Shown: positions 8,750-19,805 of the stretch, piece after piece
Numbering within the stretch: the stretch's first letter is position 1
How the letters are laid out: every line of letters starts with the position of its first letter
Origin: Bisporella sp. PMI_857
Lineage: Eukaryota > Ascomycota > Leotiomycetes > Helotiales > Helotiaceae
Direction of reading: 5' to 3'
DNA length: 22,616 nucleotides
NCBI GenBank assembly: GCA_021307315.1
Contig: JAJSPD010000202.1
Location: 1 to 22,616, forward strand
Position numbers and translations under genes: made by a program
The notes under the pieces: model-generated
Told to the model about the DNA's origin: nothing
Databases searched by the model: none
What the model saw: only the letters and a program-made list of their open reading frames with translations

Positions 8750-11700
8750 ATGTCTTCCTCTGGCAGTGTCTTCTCGGCGACTCTCCAATCCATCACCACT
8801 ACCAAATTGACAGAGCTCTCCAAAAAGCGTGCCGTTTTCGAAGCACAGAAGGCGGCCCTTCTTGCAGCAGCGGATTCTGAATATGACCAGAAGACAAAAC
8901 TCCGTATTCTCGTTGACGGGGTCAAGAAAACCTTCTCATTGAAAACATCTACCAGGAAGAAGGGAGATAGGCACGGTACTACCAGGCAAATCATATCAGG
9001 TAGCACGAAGGATCCTCAATTGGAAAGACGTGAGCCATGTCATGTACAGTTGAAGTATACGCAGCTGACTTCATTTCACACAGTTTTGAGAAACCTGGAA
9101 CGTTTCCTTGCACAAGCTCAGTATGATCCGTCAGTATCCCCAAAGCTTTTACAGAATTGGGAAGAAGCTTTGAAACATCAATTAGAAGTTCAGTCATCGA
9201 GATATCAATATGCCACTCTATATGGCGAGTTGGTGACTGAATGGCTCTCCTCGGAGCGCTCATCGACTCCTCCAGATGGTGATGGTGATGCTGATATGAC
9301 CGAAGATTTTGAGTATGTCCACCGCGAGACGCAGGCAAAAGATGAAGGACGAGCTCAATGGGAACGACTTGTTTTTGAACCATTTGAGACGGACCCCGTG
9401 ACTATATCTAGCTATCTGAAAGATTTGTTTGGACAGAATGGAACTAGCAAACAGGGGATGAAAGCGTTGCACGCTCTACGCAAGAGCGTAGCGGAGTTTG
9501 AGTTGACGCTATCTGTACCGGGGCAATTTAACGAAGAGGTTCTTCGATGGACCAGTAAGTCATTTCAAACACATACCGCCAACTCCTGGTTATTCAGGCA
9601 AGGTGACTCCGTTGCATCATGGCCATTTTGATTGGCGTGAATAATTTCTAATGCTGGTGTAGTAAATGGGCTGCTGGCTTCCGGTCTCCTTAACGGGGAG
9701 AAGAGTGCTGCGCTAAGAGACTTTCTTATTAGTCCTGTCATTCTAGTCGAGGTAGCTGACGTGTAAGTGAGCATCTAATTCTCCGTGTGAGCCATCACTG
9801 ATATTACGATGAACCAGACTGAACATGCGTATGGCATCCATCGATACATGGACATGGGGCCTTAACGGACTACCCGTCGAGCAGAGGAGACACGTGACGG
9901 GTAGATACCACATCTATATCGAAGAAGATATTCTTCAGGCAATCTTTCTGCAGTTCATCGGTGTTAAATGGTCTGTGTTTTTGAAGGGTGTACTAATCGA
10001 CTTTTCTCAATTCGAAGGAGCATGGAAATCATTACGCGTATGTACCGCTGGTGATAAATAAGGAACACTTTTATAATATCAGAACAGTTAATTATTCTAA
10101 CTTTGCTAGGCTCCAATATCAAAGGCTGATAACGAGAGGAGGGACTTCTTCCTTGGGCATCAAATGAAGAAACCAAGTGTCCAGAGCAAGCGACAAGCGC
10201 TTTTTAACTCTATATACTTCCTGTCGCAACTCCCAGATTCCGTAGACCAGGATAAGGGAGGTGTTGAAGGGGAAGAAGAAGTAGATTTCGACAGTCGTCC
10301 AACCAAGCGGCTGAACAACGGAGGTAAGAAAACCATCATGCTATTTGTCCTGCTGAACAACCCAAGGACTAACCATTGGCATTTGCTCAAGACAATCATA
10401 CCCTTCAGGACCACCATCCCCAGAACTTTGCCATGGCTCAGCAGCAAGGACTGGCACAACAGCAAGCACAAGCACAGATACAGCGACAGCAGCAGCTGCA
10501 AGCTCACCAGCAATCGAATATGCTCCAACTGCAGCAGGCAAATAAGAAGAGATTACTAATGGCACAGCAGATGCCAGCGGTTACGAATTGCGGTGGCATC
10601 ATGCGAACTGGAACTGATGAGTATGATCTAGAAAATCACGATAAGAAACCAAAGTCCCAGATGGAAACCAAACAGTTCCTGTTACACCTTCTCTCAACAG
10701 AGATTCTTATGAACACTCGTCTCCGTGGCGAGTTTACATGCATCCATTCTGAGTTCGATGCTTGGAATCCCTCTTTGCCTCACTCAACCGTCTATTCTGT
10801 CCTTTCCTTCTTTGGACTCTCAGACAAATGGTTGAGATTCTTTCGCAACTTCCTGGAGTCTCCTCTGAAGATGAAGCATGGCGGCGACTCTTCCGAACCA
10901 AGAATCCGAAGACGGGGTGCACCTGGCGCTCATGCTCTTTCTGTGGTTTGTGGAGAGGCAGTCTTGTTTTGTTTGGACTATGCCATAAATCAACGGACGA
11001 ATGGAGCCCAGCTCTATCGACTACACGATGACTTCTGGTTCTGGTCATCATCACATGAGATTGTAGTTACTGCATGGGAAACCATAACAAGATTTACAAA
11101 AATAATGGGCGTCTCATTGAATGAAGCAAAGACTGGAAGTGTGCGGATCATGGGCAATAAAACTGAGCCCGGAACTTTGCATCCCTCGCTTCCAGATGGT
11201 GACATCCGATGGGGTTTTCTATATCTTGATCCATCATCGGGGCATTTCGTGATAGACCAAAAGATGGTTGACAAGCATATTGAAGAGCTCAAACGACAGC
11301 TCCAAGATAAGAACAGCGTCTTTGCATGGATCCAAGCCTGGAACACGTACGCCGGCCGTTTCTTCACAAGTAATTTCGGGAAACCTGCAAATTGTTTCGG
11401 CCGTGAGCATGTGGATTCGATGCTTGAAAGCTTGGAAAGAATTCAAAGGCGCATCTTCTCTTACACTAGCGTTGTTGAGTATCTCAAGAATACAATGAGA
11501 GAGCGCTTTAACATATCTGATATTCCAGATGGATATTTATAGTAAGCACTTCGAGCTTTGTCCATTTTTGATACAAGTCTCAAAGAATTAAAACGACCCC
11601 AGTGGTCCATGAACAGCGCTAATCTCATGAATAGCTTCCCAACTGCTCTTGGTGGTCTGGAGCTTCATAATCCATTCATAGGCTTAGTCCAGCTTCGAGA

Positions 11701-12228
11701 TTCGGTATTTGAGAAACCCGAGGCTGCCATCGATGATTTCTTAGACGCAGAAGCAGAGGCATACCGAAAAGCAAAATGGAATTTTGAGAATGGACAGGTA
11801 TGTGGCTCCGTCAGAGTTTAGCCCAGATATAGAGGCCCAATACTTCTTGTTAAGAAAGTAACTAATGGACCATATAGGTTTATCGTTACACCAATAACAG
11901 CAGACTCACTGGCACTAAAGATTTCATGTCCTTCGATGAGTTCACACGCTATCGCGAGGAGTTTTGCTCCAGTTACGATGGAAACCTTTCTGCCGTCTTT
12001 GAAGAGTTGCTCCAACAGCCGACGGTGGAGAGTGTTGACGTAAATCCGGATCAGTTAATGATCAGTTCACACAGTTGCTTTACAAGTGGATACTGGAAAT
12101 GGGTAGCATCATTGTACGGGCCTGATATTGCAGAAAAGTTTGGAGGACTGCATATTGTTGATTCTGGCGTATTGCCAATTGGCATGGTCAATTTATTCAG
12201 AGAGGGAAAGGTTAAGTGGCAAGGTTGA
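8750..12228 (+). CDS. rvt: Cellular reverse-transcriptase-related protein (rvt type), seven exons, about 1000 residues
   Basis: Seven exons (8750-9554, 9663-9762, 9818-10037, 10110-10323, 10392-11541, 11635-11797, 11878-12228) join in one frame of exactly 1001 codons. All introns are GT...AG (108, 55, 72, 68, 93, 80 bp), most with CTAAC/CTAAT-like branch sites. The order is: a charged N-terminal region (about 1-300), early RT part, a Gln-rich insert (about 460-510), then the palm. Motif A is CIHSEFDAWNPSLPH (about 565), followed by GAPGAHALS. Motif C is LYRLHDDFWFW with D659/D660. Motif D is LNEAKTG, and a C-terminal part has FPTALGGLELHNPF. No gag, integrase, RNase H or LTR accompanies it, and host introns mark it as a resident gene. 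This matches rvt genes, a class of single-copy cellular RTs in fungi and other organisms whose products polymerise nucleotides in vitro and whose role is unsettled. Assignment is by recognition, not search. Confidence 0.82.
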
Positions 12229-12435
12229 GGATCCTAGTGAAGTAATGTGGCGAGATACTGTAGGAGCAGTAACTGCTTTGAATTGGGATTATTTCCTGTT
12301 TCCTTTGTTCACAGTAGATATATTAAGAGAGGTAGGGAAGTCATGTTGAGACCATCATCAATACCCTTGGTCATCTGGCAGAAAGGCGCTAATATATGTA
12401 TACGCGCGCAGAGAATACAAGGATAGTTGCATTTC

Positions 12436-14057
12436 TCATATGGTATGAGGCCCTCTGTCGAAATCCCAATAACCTCTCCTATTGTTGAAATCTTGAGCTT
12501 TCAGACAACTCGGCCGCTCATGATCTTCTGGCTTTCCTACAGGCCAGATTGCTACAAAGCAGACTTCATCGTAGTCACAGTCACCGCATTTTAGCCACGT
12601 ACTCCAGTTCAAATTCTCGATAAGCTTTCTGACAGCCACTTTCACGTCATCAGCTGCCGCCTCACTTTCTCCATGCATGACAATATCCCTGACTTGAAAG
12701 AGAGTAGTGCATATCTGTTGTGACACAGTATACACAGCTGTATGTATCAGAACATCTTCCTCCGTGTTTGGCGTTACACTCAACAGGTAATGGACTGAGC
12801 ATGCCTCGATTGCTCGTGGAATACTGACATCCGCATAGTTGATGAAATGTGTTAACAAAAAATTGACCTCAGATTTGACGGCCTTCAAGGTGGTGGTCTC
12901 AGCTACCAAGAATTGCAATCTCTCCGAATAACGGCTGGTAATCATGTCCGCAATGCCTTGCCAATCAATAGTATCACCAAGCTTATCACGGGAGAGAACA
13001 GCATGAAGATCATTCTTGATCTTTGCTATTTGACATGATTCTAGGTTTGTGAGTCTTGGTAGTATTGCTCTTGTAGAATCAGGATTCGTGAGATTGAATG
13101 GGTAAAAATAAGCTGTCTGTAAGGACGAAAAGTCGAGCCGAACTCTATTGTTTGTGACGCCTTGGTATCGAGCGGCAACGCCTCGGAAAAGCTCAATCTG
13201 CCTCAAGTCATCGAGACCTTCAGTCTGATTCCAGTCTGGTCTTTGATTTGCCGTCACAAGCTCTAATGTGTCTGTAAAGTTGCATATTATAATCTCGAAA
13301 CCTGGTTCCATTCGAATGAAACCCTCGATATTCCACTCGGCACCAAGCGCACAAAGATCTCTGGCCCGGTCATAGTCTCCCATAGGACCCGCGATGTCCA
13401 AACCGTCTCTCAGAATGTAGTCCTGCGTGTCGAGTGTCCCGATCGACGCCTTGGCGGCAGCCATTCCATCGATGTATAGAATCCTCGCAAGGTCGCGCTT
13501 CGTCCGATACTCGTGGAGATATCCCTGCTGTTCTTCTGGCTCAGCTTTGATGCCAGATGGGGGTCCAGGAGGACGATCACGGCCTTTAGGTCCCCCAGGT
13601 CCTCCAGGCGGCCGTCCCCTTCTCGGCCGAGCAAAGTTTTCAGCAGCCTCAATCTCGAATGACAGCCATTCCATCCCTTCAACCGCATTTTTTTGGCTTG
13701 TGCCATGATACAGTTGCGTGTTGGCCGGGATTGTGGCTGGTATGAAGCTCATTCCATTGTGCTGTAAGGAGGAGCCCCATTGCCTCACTACAAAAAACCA
13801 ATATCAGTAGTGTTCTCAATCTAAGGTCTAGTTACTGGTGTCTACGATAAATCTGGAGTGTTGGGAAGTTTACTGGCAGAGTGGACTGTGTTGAAGATAC
13901 GAGGCGCATTCTTGCGAGCGCTTTCTTCACTGCGACCTTGCACACCCGAAAGGGTAGGCGGCTCAACCTGTAAGGGCTGTTGCAATAAGGAAGCTAGAGG
14001 TGCTTGAAGCAGTGTTAAAATGATGATAAAAGAGTGAGTTTGCATCCATAAGGCCAT
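12436..14057 (-). CDS. Predicted secreted protein of unknown function, about 511 residues
   Basis: Two exons on the minus strand, 14057-13874 and 13787-12436, are joined across an 86-bp intron (GTAAAC...TTTGTAG) that completes the ATG codon of MRQWGS. The start at 14057 gives MALWMQTHSFIIILTLLQAP, a clear signal peptide. The mature part shows FIPATIPANTQLYHGTSQKN, then EWLSFEIEAAENFAR, a Pro/Gly-rich charged linker (RGRPPGGPGGPKGRD), LYIDGMAAAK and GTLDTQDYILRDG. A C-terminal WLKCGDCDYDEVCFVAIWPV has cysteines that could form disulfides. Several N-glycosylation sequons (NFT, NLT, NQT, NWS) fit secretion. It resembles conserved uncharacterised secreted proteins of filamentous ascomycetes. The HGT...FxxxAxxFA layout recalls ADP-ribosyltransferase folds, but this is only a hint. 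It converges with rvt, 207 bp apart. Confidence 0.8.
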
Positions 14058-14540
14058 TTCTTCTACTGGCAGGCGGATTCTGGCCAAGGGGAAGAAGGGA
14101 GGAAGAGACAGGTGCCATCTTATCTGATCGCACTCTCGATGGTACTGTAGGTAGTAGTAGCAGGAGCAGTGATGCTCAAGCTGACGACAACTCTGTGGGG
14201 AGGGTGGGAGAGCTTCAAGTGGCTCAAGCATGCATTCACATGGACCCTTGTGAAATTTAGGCGGGCAGCCTTTAAGGTCCGACCTCGGAGGTGGTTAAGC
14301 GAGCCCCTTGGCTTTGTCAAGCCTCCTGTTTAGTTTACTCAATTCTGAACATGCGAGACACGTAACTATCTGAGATGTAATGATGAAGTTATGTGCGGTA
14401 GATGGATGTCATTTCACAACGCCAGGCTCAAAAATATACGTTGTATGGAAAAGTCATTTAGCTTATAACCGAGATCCCGTGACAAATCCCGTCCCGCATC
14501 AAATCCCACTCAAAAATACATTCTATATAAATCTTCAAAC
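14058..14540. other. Spacer between the secreted-protein gene and the transposon block
   Basis: It contains the 5' leader and promoter of the minus-strand secreted-protein gene (14058-14250). From about 14430 it becomes the left flank of the dead transposase, with a TATA-like TATATAAATC at 14525 shortly before that ATG. No gene is seen, and the transposon's left inverted end could not be identified. Confidence 0.4.
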
Positions 14541-15188
14541 ATGAATAACTACGCCAAATCAGACGTTATTGACAACGCTGTTGATTCAATTCGATCAAAA
14601 GAGTTTTTAAATGCTTTTTAAGCAGCGGCACACTTTAGATGTGATTGTACGTCGATTAGTAAAAAGCTGAAAAGTCAAACTTGTTATAAAGCTTATACAG
14701 ACTTTGTTGGCCGACAATGCTTTACAAACTTTCAAAAACGAAAGCTTATTCGTAAAATTAACTATTTAAGTAAAAGCAAATGCTTTTTACTAGTAGAATA
14801 GTCAAGAACTTTGCGGAAAAGCTAAAAAAAGAAAGTGTAAAAAAAAACTAAGTCGGCCAATTTGTAGCTCGACATAAATCGGAACTTAAATCGATGTATT
14901 TGCGTAACATTGATAATTTGCGAGTTGCCGCTAAATATAAGCTTATGTTTTAATTGTTTTATAACAACGTAAGTTATTTGGTTTTGTAGTTGATTTAATA
15001 TTAATTTTTAAAAAAGTTATTAGCTAACTAGCTACGTTTCGCAGCTGAAGCGTACAATTAAAAAATATCAAATAACAGCCGACAATATATATAATTTTAA
15101 TGAAAAAGGTTTTTTTATAAAAATAAGTCATATAATAAAAAAAATTACAAGTTAACAAGCTATAAATAAGTTGAATAAAATAAAAATC
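14541..15188 (+). pseudogene. Dead pogo/Fot1-like (Tc1/mariner superfamily) transposase, 5' part
   Basis: From the ATG at 14541 the frame reads a helix-turn-helix region (DVIDNAVDSIRSKEF, stop, AAAHFRCDCTSISKKL), then a CENP-B-type region (YTDFVGRQCFTNFQKRKLI). After a frame change near 14800 it reads VKNFAEKLKKESV, a stop at a Trp position (KN*VGQF), and ARHKSELKSMYLRNIDNLR. Further on is IYNFNEKGFF (about 15090-15115), which corresponds to the first catalytic Asp block (usually N-x-DE-x-GF) with Asp changed to Asn. Stops at Gln/Trp positions and D-to-N fit RIP. The gene is cut at 15189 by LTR A, and the rest should lie beyond the right edge of the window. It cannot be active. Confidence 0.75.
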
Positions 15189-15380
15189 TGTCACGGTCCT
15201 CAATATCGCACCAGACGCCCATTGGTTCGCTTACCAGCTCGCCTATGGCGGTCACGTGGTCATGGTCTTTATGTTAGGGATGCCACAGCAACAGCTACAC
15301 CTTTCCTCCTTAGTTTAGTATTCTCGTAATTGAAGCACCTATTTAGCGCTTTTACAGGCCATAAGATCGTAATCGTGACA
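15189..15380 (+). repeat. LTR A, 5' LTR of a Ty3/gypsy element
   Basis: 192 bp, TGTCACGGTC...AATCGTGACA. It is the reverse complement of LTRs B and C with few differences, mostly C/T or G/A. It carries TCACGTGG at 15252 and the conserved core (reverse complement of AGAATACTAAACTAAGGAGG) at about 15304-15326. Gag follows on the same strand, so this is the 5' LTR. The sequence just inside it is far more A+T-rich than the LTR itself. Confidence 0.85.
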
Positions 15381-15784
15381 TTATACTAAACTCAATTAAC
15401 TTTTATTTTTGCGAAAAAACTAAAACTACTTTTTTTTCGAGCGTGCAAAGCTTACGCTTTGCGTATTGTTTTAGTACAACTCGAAAAACTTTTACAATTA
15501 CTGATTTACCGATAATTAATAATTAATTACTAATACCGCTTATTTGCAACTTACTAAAATAACACGCTTTTCGAATACTAAAAAAGCTTCAGTTTTAGTA
15601 TTTCGACTTAACGATAATTCATTTAACAATAATTTACTTCAAATTTTTTTATAATGTTCGGCTAGTTAAATACAGCTTCAAAACTAACTCAATTTTTTAA
15701 TTGCAAAACTTTTAAAAATATAACAAATTTAAGTGTAAAAAGCTTGTTTACAACTGTAAAACAAGTTAAATATACAATAAAAAA

Positions 15785-16420
15785 TTGAAAAGCAAAAATT
15801 GTAAAATTAAAAAAACAAGCAATAATTTAGCTGTTATTATAACTAACAATAAAACAGTTATTGTACACTTAAAACGCTTTAAAGCTTTGCTAGCTACAGT
15901 TAATATTATTGCTAAACTAGTTTTATTAAAAAAAAAAATTAATTTTAACTTTTTAATAAATAGTACTAGTTTCGAAAACTAGAAAATTCAAATTAAAAAC
16001 AAATTTAAAATTAATACTAATTATTTTGCTACAAAGCAAACTAAAATAAGTTATTTGTATAGCTGTATCGATAAAAATGTTTAAAAGTATTTACAAGCTC
16101 GATACAAATCGAAAACTATAAATAAATTCGTTTTAGTTTAAAAAATAATTTAGCATTTGTTAAATATTTATACCGACTTTTATAAAGTTTAAAACGCTCG
16201 CAATAATTATCGACATTTACAATAAAAAGTTTACAGTTTTTTTTCGAATTTTATACTTAGTTTTTGTATTTGCTAATATTGCTTAAATTTTTAAAAACGA
16301 TTAAAAGTTTAATTTGTATAATAAACTTACAATAAAGCTTTAAACTGCAATTTTTTTATATTTAATAATTTCGATATTTGTAAAGTTTTGCTAATTAATA
16401 CTTATTGTTAATTAAAATTT
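15785..16420 (+). pseudogene. Gag remnant of copy 1
   Basis: An open stretch at 15785-15982 is followed in a neighbouring frame (about 15993-16250) by NYFATKQTKISYLYSCIDKN, stop, KYLQARYKSKTINKF and HLLNIYTDFYKV, stop, NARNNYRHL. This reads as the helical Gag core of fungal gypsy elements, with stops standing where Gln codons (CAA/CAG) are expected. The C-to-T direction fits RIP. It is non-functional. The identity as Gag rests on pattern recognition and on position between the 5' LTR and RT. Confidence 0.6.
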
Positions 16421-17939
16421 CAAAAAAATCAAAAAACTACTAATCGTTTTTAAAAAACAAAAATGTATTGTTTATAGTTTTAGCAGTAAATATTCGATTA
16501 TTTAGCTAACTATTCAAAACTGCAAAAACAATTATTCTTTAAAATCGAATTTTTTCGATTAGTACTTTTGTTTGTTAATACAATCGCCGACAAAAATATA
16601 TAAATAAAATTGTTTTTATTACAAAACGTTTAGTTATATTTCGAAAAATTGCTTTTAATTTTTAAATTAGCAATTACAACAATTAAAAAAATATTAAAAC
16701 AACAAATAAAAAATCGAAAAAAGCCGATTTTTAAAATAAAACTTTTTTTTAAAAATAAGCAATTAATATTAGTAGCGTTAATTTAAGTTAATTGCTTAAA
16801 AAACAAAACTTTATTTTTTTTTGCGTAATTATTAAAATAAAATTAGTATTTAAACTACAATATTATTAATACAAAAATAAACAGTTTATTGTTTATTAAA
16901 CAAATTTTGTTAATTTAGTTTGTAAACATTTAAATATTAGTTTATATACTTTTTTAACATTCAGCGTTATATACAGTTATAATAACGAAAATAGTACTTT
17001 TTTTTATTATTATTTTTTATTGATTTAACAATAAATTAATATTTTCAAAAAAAAGTACGATATTTATTATTAAACTAAAAAATAAAAACATAATATTAAA
17101 CAAAAAATAAACAGCTAAAAACAAAGTTTTTATTAATTGCAAAAACTATCGATTAATATAGCTAAAAAATCGATTTGCTAATTAAGTTTAAAATCGAATT
17201 ATTACAGTTAAACAAAAAAATTTAATTACAAAACTTAATTCGTATATTAATTAAATACTAATCGGCAAATTAATTATACAAAAATTTTAAAAATCGAAAA
17301 AGCTATTACAACAGTCGACGCTAGTTTATAGCAAAAAAATTAATAAAAACAATACAAATTATAAAAACGAATTAAAAAACTAACAATTTGTAACAAACTG
17401 TAAATATTAGTTTATTTAATTTTTAAAACAAAAACCGACTATTAATATTTGCAGCGTTTTTGCTGTTAAATTTTATACTAGTTTACAACAAAAAAAAAAC
17501 GTACTTTTTGCGACTAGTTTATATAAAATCGACGAAATTTTAAAAAAACGCAAAATTGCTAAATTCGTATTAATAAACAACAAACTAAAAAAACAAAAAT
17601 AAATATTATAACGTGTTTTGTTAAAAAAATATCGATTTTACGTTAATATTTACTCGAAAATAGTTTTTAATATATTACTATTTTATTAGCTGTATAATTA
17701 CAAAATTTAACTCGAAAATCCAAACAAAAAAAAACTTAAACTATAGTTTATTGCGTTAACAGTTTACAAAAAACTAAAAAAAATTAAACGATTTTTAATC
17801 AAAATTTAAATAAAAAATTTATTGCTGTTAATTAAACACTTTTTGCTGTTTTTGTATTATTTATAAAAACTTAAAAAATTTACAGTTTTATATCGATTTT
17901 TGTAAACTAAATAGTTTTACAAAAAAAAACCGTATTTAT

Positions 17940-18260
17940 TACTACTAATCGAAAAAACGCTAATTCGGATTTTAAAAACTAAAATTTTTATTAAACTAAA
18001 TATTAAACAAACGTTTTACAAAATTTGTATAAATTTTAATTTAAAAAAACTAACAACGTTTTGTACGAATACAAAACTTATAAATACAAAGTTTTGTTTA
18101 AAAAATTAACTAATAAATTTGCTATATATTATATTATATAAATAACGTTTTGTTCGATATTTCGACGTATTTTGTACAGTATATTTAAATAATATTTTAA
18201 TTTATTGTTAAATTTTGCAAATACGAATTATACGTAAAACAAATTTTAAAACAGTTATAT
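17940..18260 (+). pseudogene. Reverse transcriptase remnant of copy 1
   Basis: Around 18050-18135 one frame reads TNNVLYEYKTYKYKVLFKKL followed by TNKFAIYY, equivalent to the TTFxTRYGxYxYxVLPFGLTNGPATYQ block of gypsy RTs. Around 18160-18200 another frame reads YFDVFCTVYLNNILIY, equivalent to the catalytic YLDD block with both Asp codons changed to AAT (18188-18193). Stops and frame changes occur throughout. Polymerase activity is impossible. Confidence 0.7.
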
Positions 18261-19399
18261 AAACCGGTTTTAAATCGATATTAAAAAGTTAAAATTTAGT
18301 ATTACTAGTACTAATATTTAAAGTTTATTTTTTTACTAAAATATTATAATAAACTTGCAAAAAATCGAAATAATTAAAAATTAACAATTTTTTATACTGT
18401 AAAAAACGTATAATCGTTTTTAAAGTTTTGCAATTTTTATCGCAGTTTATTAAAAATTACAAACGTATTCAAAACTGTTATATTGTTAACAGTTAAAAAT
18501 ATTTGTATTTGTAAATTATTAAATATAAAAAAACGTTTAAACTTTAAAACACTTTTAATTAATTTTCGATATTACGTTATTACAAGTTTAAATTACAAAT
18601 TATACTAAAAACTAATACGTCGAATAAAATAACAATTAACGTTTTTTTACAGAAAATTCGAATTTAAAAATTTAGTATTTTATTAGCGTTTTTTACTAAA
18701 ACAATACAAACTGCTAAATAAATTACAATATTTATAACAAAAAAATGTTTACTATTATACAAACGTTAAATTAGTAAAAGTTCGAATTGAAAAACTATAA
18801 ACAAAAAACTCGTTTTTAATTTATTGAATTACTGAATTTAAAATGTTTTATAACAATAAAAAAGTATTAGTACGTTAAATAAATAAACAAAACTGTTATT
18901 ACAGTACAATTTTAAGTTATATATTGTAAAAAAAAAGCAAATTAACAACTAATACTTTTAATTGTCGATTAAAAAACGTAAAAACTTAAAAACAAACAAT
19001 TGCTAAATACTGTATACAAATTATAATACTAAAAACTAAACTAAACTCGAAAATAGTATACAATTTTTATTAGTACTAATCGAAAATAATAAAATATTTT
19101 TAAAAAAGTAAATAGTTTACAGTTTACTAACAAATTGTTTTTTTAATAAAACTGTTACTAATTAAAAAACTTACGTATTAAAACTAAAACAAAATTAAAA
19201 AATATGTAAATACTTTAAAAAACTTATTATTATACTATAAAAAGCTGTATATGTTAACGTAATATAATTATAATATATTTTTGCAAACAGCTGTAATTAA
19301 AAAACTTACAATTAACTTTTAACAAAATATTTAAACGTACTAAACTAAACAATTTATTTCAGTCGATACTACTAATTAAACTAAATAATAATATTGTTG

Positions 19400-19805
19400 T
19401 TATTGCAATAATTGTTATATTTGTCTATTTATATATTTCTCGAAATAAAAAGTTTATTTATTGCATTAATTACTAGTATTAATAAATGTAACAATACGTT
19501 ATAATTAACTTTAAAAAATATTTCGAAAACAAAAACGAATTTAATATAATAACTATATTCGTAAATTGTTTAAACAAAAAACCGATTATTATTTTTGTTG
19601 AAATACAATTACAGCTAAAAAACTAGTTTTTTTGTTTTTATTAATATTATACGTTATACCGGTATTTTTAATTTTATTACGTTAAATCGAAAAACTGCAA
19701 TTTATATCGGATTTTTAAAATAAGTTTTGCACTAAATTACAAATCAAAATACAGCTTTAACCGCAAATTATCCGCAAATAAATAGCCAAACAAAAATTGT
19801 AAATT
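19400..19805 (+). pseudogene. Integrase remnant of copy 1, truncated by LTR B
   Basis: NNCYIC (Zn-binding CxxC, 19413-19424) is followed by EFNIITIFVNCLNKKPIII (about 19538-19595), which matches the FVDRL block of the catalytic core with Asp changed to Asn. The block equivalent to SDRxPQFISDF lies near 19685-19710. The copy ends just after the HPQTDGQT-equivalent region, where LTR B starts at 19806. Confidence 0.7.

Larger units (their letters stand above)
15189..19805 (+). mobile_element. RIP-destroyed Ty3/gypsy retrotransposon (copy 1), 3' end separated by an insertion
   Basis: LTR A is followed by recognisable gag (15785-16420), reverse transcriptase (about 17940-18260) and integrase (about 19400-19805), in order on the plus strand. 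Almost every frame is full of TAA/TAG, and the interior is extremely A+T-rich. The sequence stops inside the integrase, where LTR B begins in the opposite orientation. The match to copy 3 is clear: ATATCGGATTTTTAAAATAA at 19703 against the reverse complement of 22225-22252. The missing chromodomain part, PPT and 3' LTR would lie right of the window, beyond the nested copies, if no rearrangement occurred. Gene order RT before integrase supports Ty3/gypsy rather than copia. Confidence 0.8.

Noticed and set aside
10160..10565. Minus-strand open frames opposite the Gln-rich part of rvt.
   Set aside because: CAG/CAA repeats read on the other strand give long Leu/Val-rich frames by default, and they cross two rvt introns.
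8750..12228. Telomerase reverse transcriptase or a LINE-type element.
   Set aside because: There are no telomerase N-terminal motifs and no endonuclease, gag, poly(A) tail or target duplication. Six ordinary introns and the LHDDFWFW / GGLEL pattern fit the rvt class better.
12128..12349. Open frame overlapping the end of the rvt gene.
   Set aside because: It is a shadow in another frame of the last rvt exon, whose own frame ends in conserved-looking GMVNLFREGKVKWQG.
13842..14231. Starting the secreted protein at the upstream ATG (14231).
   Set aside because: The extra 58 residues are Pro/His/Cys-rich and would bury the signal peptide. The ATG at 14057 puts the hydrophobic segment at the N-terminus.
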